NCBI GenBank assembly: GCA_023230855.1
Contig: JALNWQ010000011.1
Span: forward strand, 1 to 64,000
DNA from: Solirubrobacteraceae bacterium
Lineage (GTDB): Bacteria > Actinomycetota > Thermoleophilia > Solirubrobacterales > Solirubrobacteraceae
Direction of reading: 5' to 3'
Length of the DNA stretch: 64,000 bases
The translations under genes were made by a program, and so were the position numbers. Of the stretch, positions 41,745 through 51,200 are shown one piece after another (positions within the stretch are counted from its first letter, which is position 1; each line of letters begins with the position of its first letter). The notes under the pieces are model-generated. The model was not told the origin of the DNA, searched no databases, and saw nothing but the letters and a program-made list of their open reading frames with translations.

Positions 41745-41750
41745 ACCCTA
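41745..41750 (-). promoter_or_regulatory. -10 box inside the acpS stop, leaderless start at 41736
   Basis: TAGGGT on the minus strand; the TAG is also the acpS stop codon. The surrounding AAAGGTAGGGTGCCC has only a half-match to a DtxR/IdeR box. Confidence 0.45.
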
Positions 41751-42263
41751 CCTTTTGGGTGGCCTTCGCTGCATGCCGGGCACGTCGGCTCGAGGGCTCG
41801 ACGGGGCTGCCGGTGGCTCACGGTCGAGGACCACCATCGCCGTGGCGACCGGGCCGTCGTGGCTCATCGTCAGGTGGACGGCCGGATCGCCGAGGTCGCG
41901 CAGCGCGTCGGCGACGGGGCCGTGCAGCCGCAGGCCGGGCCGGCCAAAGCCGTCGTCGACGACCTCGATCCAGCGCAGGTCGACCGCGCCGAGCGCCGGT
42001 GGCCGGCCGCGACGCGACGCCGACCACGCCTTGACGAACGCCTCCTTCGCCGCGAACCGCGCGGCGAGGCGGGCGTCCCGGCGGGCGGCGTGCTCGCGGG
42101 GGCGCGAGTCGGCCGTCGCGTCACCCGCCCCCCCGTGATCGGCGGCCGCGCGAATCTCGCCCGCCGTGAACGTCCCGGCGACGAACCCCGACGCGTGGTC
42201 GGCGAGCTGCGCCGCGAACGACGGCACGTCGACGACGTCGATCCCGATCCCGACGACGGTCAC
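41748..42263 (-). CDS. acpS: holo-ACP synthase (4'-phosphopantetheinyl transferase)
   Basis: A 171-residue AcpS-type enzyme with GIGIDVVDV at the N-terminus and RFAAKEAFVKAWSA in the middle, the two metal/CoA-binding signatures. It transfers phosphopantetheine from CoA to the ACP domain serine. GTG 42263 overlaps the stop of the fatty acid synthase gene by 4 nt, so the two are translationally coupled. Mycobacteria have the same fas-acpS pair. The length is somewhat above the usual ~125, from an insert near 45-60 and a basic tail. Confidence 0.93.
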   Translation of the reverse strand: MTVVGIGIDVVDVPSFAAQLADHASGFVAGTFTAGEIRAAADHGGAGDATADSRPREHAARRDARLAARFAAKEAFVKAWSASRRGRPPALGAVDLRWIEVVDDGFGRPGLRLHGPVADALRDLGDPAVHLTMSHDGPVATAMVVLDREPPAAPSSPRADVPGMQRRPPKR

Positions 42264-45200
42264 GTGCGGTGGCGCCCCTCCCCCGGCCGCAGCGTCCCGT
42301 CGACGAGGCGGGCGGCCGGGTCCAGCAGCACCGCCGCCTCGGCGTCACGGACGGTGGCGTCGTCGCCGTCGGGCAGGCGGCGGCCGTCGCGGCGGCGGAC
42401 GAGCGGGCGGCCGTGGCGGGCGGCGAGGAGCGCCTGGGCGCCCCGGGCGCGGCGCTCGCCGGCGCGCGCCAGGTAGTCGTCGCGACGGTCGACGGGGATC
42501 GTGGCGACGAACGTCGACGGGTGCGCCAGGGCGATGAGGCCGCCGACGTGGCCGAAGCCGAGGCTCGTGACGAGCGCCGCGCGCGGAGGCTCGGCCAGGT
42601 GGATCGGCCGGTCGCCGGCGACGAGGTGCGACGACGCCCGCAGCAGCGGGTCGGCGCACTCCAGCGTCCGGTTGCCGGGGACGATGCCGGTGTCGAACGT
42701 CCGCAGCACCCCGTCGACCTGCCACGCCGCGGCGCCGCCCTTGCTGTGGCCGGTGAGCGACTTCTGCGACACGACGAGCAGCGGGTTGCCCGGGGTGCGA
42801 CCCAGCGCGTCCTGGATCCGGTGGTGGACGTCCGCCTCGTGCGGGTCGTTCATCTCGGTCGACGTGTCGTGCTTGGACACCAGCGCGACGTCGTCGGCGG
42901 TGAGCCCGAGGGCGGCGAGGCCGCGGCCGAGCGGGGAGTCGGGACCGCCCGTGGCCGCGCCGAGCACCCCGAGCCCCGGGGCGGGGATCGAGCGCTGCAG
43001 GCCGTCGGCGAACGTCCCCGCGTAGGCGAGGACGCCGCGGACCGGCAGGCCGAGGTCGAGCGCGACGTCGCCGCGGACGACGAGCAGCGCGCCGCCGCCC
43101 TGCGACTCGACGAACCCGCGGCGGCGCAGGTCGCCGGGCCGCGACGACTCGACCGGGTCGATCCCGGCGGCATCGAGGTCGTCGCTCGACGCGGTGGCGC
43201 CCATGTCGCCGAACCCGATGAGCCCCTCGGGGGTCAGGTCGTCGAAGCCGCCGGCGAGCACCGCCAGCGCCTTGCCGGCCCGGATCTTGTCGTGGGCCTC
43301 CTCGAGCGACACCGCGGCGGTCGCGCACGCCCCGACCGGGTGGACCATCGGCCCGTAGCTCCCGACGTAGGCCTGCACGACGTGGGCGGCGACGACGTTG
43401 CCCAGCGACTCCTGGATCCGGTCGGGCTGCCGCTCGCGGTCCATCATGTGGTCGAGCAGCAACCGTCGCAGCGACCACATGCCGCCCAGGCCGCACCCCT
43501 GCGTGTTGGCGACGCGGGTGGGGTGCGCGTGCTCGAGCAGCTCCTCCGGCTCCACCCCGGCGGCGGTGAACGCCTGCACCGTGCTGACGAGGTTGACCAG
43601 CGCCATCCGGTCGGCGCCGGCGACGAGGTCGTCCGGGACGCCCCAGCGGGCCGGGTCGAGGCCGCGGGGCAGCATCCCGGCGACCCGGCGGGCGTGGGCG
43701 ACGGTGCGCCGCACCCGGATCTGCGCGCCGGCGCGCAACGTCACGCGGTGCTCGCCGTCGGGCGTGACGGTGACGGTCGTGCCGTCCGGGTCGGCGGCGA
43801 CGAACGTCTCGGCGGTCGCGCGGTCGGCGACGGTGAAGCTCAACGGCCGGTCGACCGCCACGGGGGCGTGGACCTCGTGCCCGGCCGGGTCGATCGTGCC
43901 GTCGTCCTCGAGCGGGCGCAGGCCCACGCGCTCGCGCACCGCGTCGGCGTAGCGGTCCGCCAGGTCCTCCTCGGTCACGTCCTGCCGGGTCTCGGCGTCG
44001 GTCCAGCGGCCCCGGTAGCCGTCGACGTCCCAGTCGACGAGCCCACAGAGCCACGCGAGCTCGGCGACGACGCCGGGCGACGGGTCGTCCTCGTGCTCGA
44101 GCGCGAACCGCGTCGCGCCGGTCCCACCGGGCCCCAGCTCGCCGGCGCCGACGATGACGACGAGGTCGGCCGGGTCGACGGCCGGACCGGGGTCGACATC
44201 GCCTCGCGCGCCCGCGCGCGTGAACCGTCGACGCTCGGCGTCGCGGTCGGTGTCGGGGGACGGCAACGCGCGGACGGTCGTGTCGGGCGTGGCCGGGCCG
44301 TCGTCGAGCGCGCGGGCCAGGCGGTCGCGGCGGGCGGCGTGGGCGGCGCGGTCCTCCAGGGCGGTGATCGCGTCGGCGATCCGGCCGCGCAGGTCGGTGA
44401 CGGCGTCCAGGCCACCGGTGGCGTCGACGGTCACCGGGGCGTGGCGGGCGGCGTCGGCGACCGGGCCGGCGGCGAGCCCCTCGAGGATCCACGCCGCCTC
44501 GTCGGTGGTGAACGTCCGGGCGCCGGCGGCCTCGACGGCGTCGGCGACCGCGTCGGCGGCGGTCATGAGACCGGTGCCGCGCACCCAGCCGATCCGGGTG
44601 GGGACGAGCGCCACCCGCTCGCCCCAACGGCCGTGCTCGCTCGACCAGCGCTGCGCGAGGACCTCGAGCGCGGCCTTCGTCTCGGCGTACGGGCCGTCGC
44701 CGCCGAACGTGCCGTGGTTGGGCGACAGCGGCAGCAGCACCGTGACGGGCCGTCGGGCGGACGCGATCCCGGCGACGCCGCCGATGAGCCGCTCGACCCC
44801 TAGGAGCTGCAGGCGCAGCGCGACCTCGGCGTCGGCCCCGGCGTCGGCCAGGTCGCCTTCGGTCGGGACCGCCGCGAGCGGGGCGAGGATCGTGGGGACG
44901 AGCGGCCCGAACGCCAGGTCGGGTCGGCGGCGCTGCTGCACCGGCGGGTCGGCGAGCCAGTCGACGAGCGCGTCGACGTCGGCGAACGCGGCGAGGTTGG
45001 CCGGCAGCAGGTGCAGCGCCGCCCCGGGCGCGGCGTCGCGGTGGTACAGGTCGCGGAACGCGCGACGACGGGCGCGGGTGAGGCGCGAGCTCGTGACGAC
45101 GACCGTCGCCCCCGCCCGCAGCAGGCGCCGGACGAGCGCCTCGCCGATCGATCCCGGCCCGGCGCCGGTGACGAGCGCCACCTCGCCCGACAGGTCGGGG

Positions 45201-48200
45201 GCGGTGTCGAGCGCATCGTCGAGTCGGTCGGCGAGGGCCGCGGCGAGCGTCGGGTCGGCCAGGCGGACCGGGGGTGCGGGGGCGGTCGTGGCCGGCGCGC
45301 CGGACCGCGCCGTCGCGGCGTCCGGATCGACCGGGCCGCCCGGTCCACCCGATGCCGCGCCGGACCGGCCCGCGACGCCCCGCAGGCCCGTCACGACGTC
45401 GGCGGGTCGCGTCGGGTCGTCGGCGGTACGGGGGCGCGGCGCGCCGGTGTCGACGGTCGGGACGTCGGGGCGCACCCCGGCGACGGGGACCGCCGGGCGA
45501 CCGCCGACGGCGACGAGCTCCAGGGCGTCGGCGAGCGTCGCGTCACCGCGCCCGCGGGCCACGTCGGCGAGCCAGCGGGCGGTGGCGGCGGTCTCCGGGA
45601 CCGTGCCGTGGACGGTCAGGCGCCGCAGGTCGGCGGCGGTCTCGTCGGCGGGACGGCGGCCGGCGAGCGCGTCGTGGGCGACGCGGACGAGCTCCCACCG
45701 TCCGCGCGACCACGCGTCGTCGATCCGCACGTGGCGGCGCGCGTCGAACGCCGGGGCGAGCTCGGCGGCGCGGGCCACGCCCAGCTCGGCGTCCAGGGCG
45801 GCGAGCCGCTCGCGGTCCGGGTCGGGCGCGGCGACCGGGTCGCCGTCGGGGGCGAAGGGCCGGCGCAGGCCGTCGGCGAGGGTGCGGGCCGCGTCGAGCA
45901 GCGCGTCCTCGACGTGCCCGGCGACGACCGTCGGACCGGTCGGGGCGTCGGCCGTCGCGGTCGCGACGGTGCGGGCGACGCGCACCCCCAGGTCGGCGGC
46001 GGTGAGCGTCACCGCACGGTCGAGCAGCGCGCGGGCGGCGTCGGCGGTCGTCGGCGACGCGTCGTCGAGCCGGGCGAGCTGGCCGCCGCGCGACGACGGT
46101 CCGGGCCGACCGTCGAGGGCGACGGTCGCGAGCACCCGCTCGCCGGCGGCCCGGTCCAGGCCCCACGTGCCGGCGAGGTGCGCCAGGGCGGCGTCGCGGC
46201 CCAGGCCGGAGCGGCCGAGCGCCCGGGTGACGCCGGTGGCGATCGCCTCGCGCAGGTACGGGCCGGGGAAGCGGTACCGCTCGCCGCGCTCGCGGAGCGT
46301 CGCGACGAGCTCGCCGACCGGCTGCTGCTGCGCGCCCTCGGCCCCCGACAGCGACAGCTCGCGGCCCAGGTCGATGAGGACCTGGTTGCGTCGCGACGAC
46401 ACGCCCTGGAAGAGCTCGTCGATCGTCTCGCCGACGGCGATCTGCTCCGCCCGGACCCGTGCCTGCAGCGCGAGGACGAGCAGCAGCGCGTCGCCGGCGT
46501 CGACCGGGTGGATCGGCCCGTCGGAACCGGGAGGCCCGTCCGCGGAGACGGGTGCGGCGGACGGCGGCGGGCCCGAGGGCGCCGGCCCACCGGATGCGGC
46601 GGTCGGGGATCCCGCGTCCGGAGGCGTCGCGCCCTCGCCCTCCGGCTCCGCGACGACGTCCTGCTCGAGGACGCGGTCGCGGTCGGCCTCGACGTGGAGG
46701 ATCGCGACGGCGGGATCGGTCGGGTCGGCGTCGCCCTCCCCCACGCCGGGCGTGGCGGCGGGCGCGAGGGTCAGTCGGGCCAGGCCGGTGAGGACCGACG
46801 CGTGACCGGGGGACACCTCGACGAGCTCGCCGATCCCGTGGCCGCCGACGGCGGTCGGCGCGGCGAGCGTCCGCTGGGTGTCGATCCACCGCACCGGCGC
46901 GGCGACCTGGTGGGCGAGCAGCGCGATCAGCAACGCGCGGGCACGGCCCTCCGGGTCGTGGAGCCCCGGAACGGGCACCGGCTCGCCGGCGGCGTCGGCG
47001 ACCGCGGCGACGAACGCGTCGTCGAGCGTGAACGTGCGGCCGACGAGGTTCGGTGCCCACCGGCCGACGAGCCGCCGGTGGTCGACGGTCCCGATCCGGG
47101 CCTCCAGCGCGTCGCGCATCGCGGCCGCGGCCGGGCGCAGCAGCGGCGAGTGGAACGGCACGTCGACGCCCGGGAGCGTGCGGACCGGCGTGCCCCGGCC
47201 GCCGGCGCGGGCCGGGAGCGCGTCGCCCAGGCGGCGCAGGGCGGCGATCGTCCCGACGACGGCGTACTGGCGGTCCGGGGCGTTGTGGTTGACGACGTGC
47301 AGCGGGTCGTCGTCGGTGCCGAGCGCGGCGACGGTGCGCTGCAGGCCCGCCTCGTCGGTCCCTGCGGCGGCGGGGTCGACGACCGCCAGGGCGTACGGCG
47401 AGGTGCCGTCGGCGGTCCGCGGGACGCACCGCTGCATCGCCTCGCCGCGGGCGTGGACGAGCAGCAGCGCCGCCTCCAGATCCAGGACGCCGAGGGCGTG
47501 GAGCGCGGAGAGCTCGCCGACGCTGTGGCCGGCGACGGCCAGCATGCCCGGATCGACCGGGTCGGCGGGCAGGACCCCGGCCTCGCGCAGCTCGGCGATC
47601 TGGGCCGCGGCCTGGGCGACGATCGCCACCTGGGTGATCTCGGTGCGGTGCAGGACCCCGGCGGGATGGCGCAGCGCGCGGCCGTCGGCGAGGCGCAGCG
47701 ACGCGGGGTTGCGCTCGACGACGTCGAGCAGCCCGTAGCCCAGGTGCTCCCTGACGATCGCGTCGGCGCGCTCCCACGTGCGGCGCGCCGCGGCGGACCG
47801 GTCGCGTTGGGCGGTGCCCATCCCCGGTCGCTGCGTGCCCTGGCCGGGCAGGACGAGCGCCCGACGGCGGATGCGGAGCAACGACAGCTCGGCCTCGCCG
47901 AGCGCGACGTCGACGTCGTCGGCACGGACGCGGACCTCGACGAGCAGACGACCGTCGCGGACCCCGGTGCGGGTGGCGTCGAACCGCAGCAGCGCGCCGG
48001 TCGCGACGGGCGCGAGGAACCGCACCGACCACCGCTCGAGCGCCGTCGCGTCCCCGCCGGCGACGGCGTCGACGACGAACGCCGATGCGCGCGCCGCGGT
48101 CCACGCGCCGTGGACGATCGGCGCGTCCAGGCCGGCGAGGCGCGCGGCGAGGACCGACCGGTGCAGCGGGTTGTGGTCGCCGCCGATCCGCGCGAACGGC

Positions 48201-51200
48201 GTGGCGTCGTCGGGCGCGAGGTCCTCGACGGTCGCGAGCGCGTGACGGGGCCGCTGGTGGCGCGGCGGGGCGGCCGGGGCGAGCGCGTCGAGCAGCGCGT
48301 CGACCGGGTGCCGCGGGGCCGGACGGTCGCCGGCGGGCGTCGCGTCGTCGAGCGCGACCCGGGCGACGACCGCGCCGTCGCGGGACAGGGCGCCCTCGGC
48401 GGTGACGTGGGCGACGTCGGCGTCGCGGGCCCGGACGAGCGTCGTGCGGACGTCGACGTCGAGCCGGTCCCCCGGTCGCAGGCCGGCGCCGTCGACGACG
48501 GTGACGCCGGGCCGGTCGGCGAGCAGGTCGATCGCGGCGGCGTCGAGCGGGGCGAGGGTCCCGCGGTGCTCGCGCGCGGTGCGGGCCCGGTCGTCGGTGA
48601 CCGCGGCCGGTCCGAGGAGCTGCAGCTCGGCGACGACCCGGGCGACGTGGCGACCGTCTCCGTCGGAGAGCAGGCCGTGGAGCTCGAGCGTCGTGGCGGC
48701 CCCGTCCGGGTCGTCGAGCCGGACGATCCGCGCGTCGACCACCGGGGCGCTCCCGTCGGCGGGCGGCCACGCGGGGCCCGTCGTCACCTCGTGGCGGACG
48801 TGGACGAGCTCGGCGAGCCGGGCGGCGACCGCGTCCTCGGCGGTGAGCGCCGCGACGAACGCGGGCCAGACGAGGGTGAGCGCCCGGTCGATCGGCGCCC
48901 CGTCGTGGCGGGCGCCGGTGGTGCGCCGGTACGCGGCGGCCGGGGCGGCCGGCGGGCCGGCGGGCGCGGGGGCGTCCGCCGATGCGGGGGTCGAGGACGC
49001 CGTGACCGACGGGTCCGCGCCGGCCGCCAGCACGTCGCGGGCCCAGGCGGCGCGCGCGGCGGGCCCGTCGACGAGGGCGAAGGAGCCGGGGACCGCGCCC
49101 GGCCGGTGGACGAGCCGCAGGGTGCGGGGGCGTCCGTCGGGGTCGGGCACGTCGACCTGCACGACGACCGTGCCGTCGGCGGCCTCCTCGACCCGCACCC
49201 GCTCGGCGTCGCGTCCGCCGCCGGGACGCACGTCGACGGCGGTCAGCCGCCCGTCCTCGACGGTCGTGCGCACGTCGTCGCCGGGACGCACGAGCGACCA
49301 CAAGGGGTTGACGATCGTGGTGCGGGCGTCGGGGGCGGTGAGGACCGACGGGGCGAGCAGCAGCCCGGCGACCGGTCCGTGGCGCCCGTCCGCGATGTCG
49401 GCGACCGCGCGCGGGGCGGGCCCGGGCGCGGCCAGGCGGTCGCGCTCGTCGGGGGCGACGCCCCGCTCCAGCAGGTGCTCGACGGTGGCGGCCTCGAACC
49501 GGCGCAGCAGGTCGGCGACCGGCTCGTCGGCGCGGGTGATCCCGCCGACCGCGTGCGGGCCGGGGATGACGAACACCGCGTCGGCGTCGTGCCGGTCGTC
49601 CTGCGCCTGCCAGAGCGCGTCGGCCATGAACCACCGGCGCACCTGGCCGTCGAGGACCGGCACGAACGGCACGGGCTTGCCGGGCCGGTCGCACACCTCG
49701 AGCACGAACTGCACGTCGGCGGGGTGCAGGAGCGTCGTCGTGGCGTGCGGGTAGCGGGCGACGAGCGCGTCGATCGCGGCGTCCGGGTCGTCGAGGTCGG
49801 CCCCGGTCGCGACCGGCGGGTCGACGACGCCGTCCTGGGCCGGGTCGAGGCGCGCCGCGAATCGCCGGTGGAGCGCGAGCGTGCGGGCGCGCCACGACGG
49901 GTGGCCCCACGCCCCGTCCTCGTACCGTCCGCCGCGGCCGGTGGCCATGCGGTCGGTGACGCGCCGCAGCAGCTCGGCGTACGTCATCGCGTCGATGTCG
50001 CCCAGGTACGGCTTGGCGGTCGGGGCGAGCGCCGCGACGATCTCGTCGCGGCGGGCGGCGACGGCGTCCGCGTCGCCGGCGACCTCCTGCAGGAGCTTGC
50101 CGGCGCGGGCGGCGCTGTTCTCCAGCAGGTGGATGTCGGCGTTGAGGTTGCTCGTCGCCGACGTCACCCCGCCGGCGACGCCGTTGCGCGGCACCCAGTC
50201 GTCGCTGCCGGTCGCGGCGACGAGCGCCCGCTTGACCCGGGGCGCCGCCGTGGCCTCGGCGCACGCCATCGCGGCGGTGCCGACGAGGATCGCGTCGACC
50301 GGCATCGGCGGCCGGCCGTGCCGCGCCGACCACGTGCCGGTGAGCAGGTCGCGGGCGCGCTCCGGGGTGCCGATCCCGCCACCGACGACGAGGATGAGGT
50401 TGTCGCGGCGACGGATCGCGGCGTAGTGGTCGAGGAGCAGGTCCTCGAGGTCCTCCCACGAGTGGTGGCCGCCGCCCTGGCCGCCCTCGATCTGGATCTG
50501 GAGGACGTGGTGCGGCGCGGCGTCGGCGATCGCGAGGGTGCGGGCGATCCCGTCGGGGGTGCCGGGCTTGAACGCGTTGAGCCGCAGGCCGTGCGCGGCG
50601 AGCCGGTCGAGCAGCGCGATCGCGTCCTCGACGTCGGGCACCCCGGCGGACACGGTCACCCCGGCGAGCGGCGCGCCGCGGTCGCGGGCGCGGAACAGGC
50701 GCTCGTCCCGCTCGATGTGCAGCGCCCACAGGTGCCGGTCGAGGAGCAGGGTGTTGAACGTCGCGTCGCGGCCGGGGTCGAGCAGCTCGGCGAGCTCGCG
50801 CAGCCGCTCCTCGAGGGTGCGCGCATCGCGCTGCCCACCGCCGGCGAGCTCGGCGGCGTATCCGGCGTTGGCCGCGGCGGCGACGATCGGCGCGTCGACG
50901 GTCGTCGGGGTCATCCCGGCGAGGACGACCGGCGGGCGGCCGGTGAGCCGGGTGTAGCGGGTGTCGACGTGGCGGCGACCGTCGGGCAGCCGCACGACGC
51001 GCGGCGCGAGGTCGGCCCAGCGGACGTCGTCGTCCTCGGGCGCGCTGGCGGGGACCGACAGGACGCGGCGTCCGTCGGGCGACGCGAGTCCGACGGCGCG
51101 GGCGCCGGTCCCCTGCAGCGCGTCGCCGGTGTGGCGGGCGACCGCGACCCCGGGCCCCAGGTCGAGGACCCAGCGGGCGCCGTGGTCGACGAGCGCGCCG

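Noticed and set aside
37319..41750. Clear DtxR/IdeR iron boxes
   Set aside because: Only half-sites fit the palindromic consensus, so they are noted as weak operators, not annotated as iron boxes.
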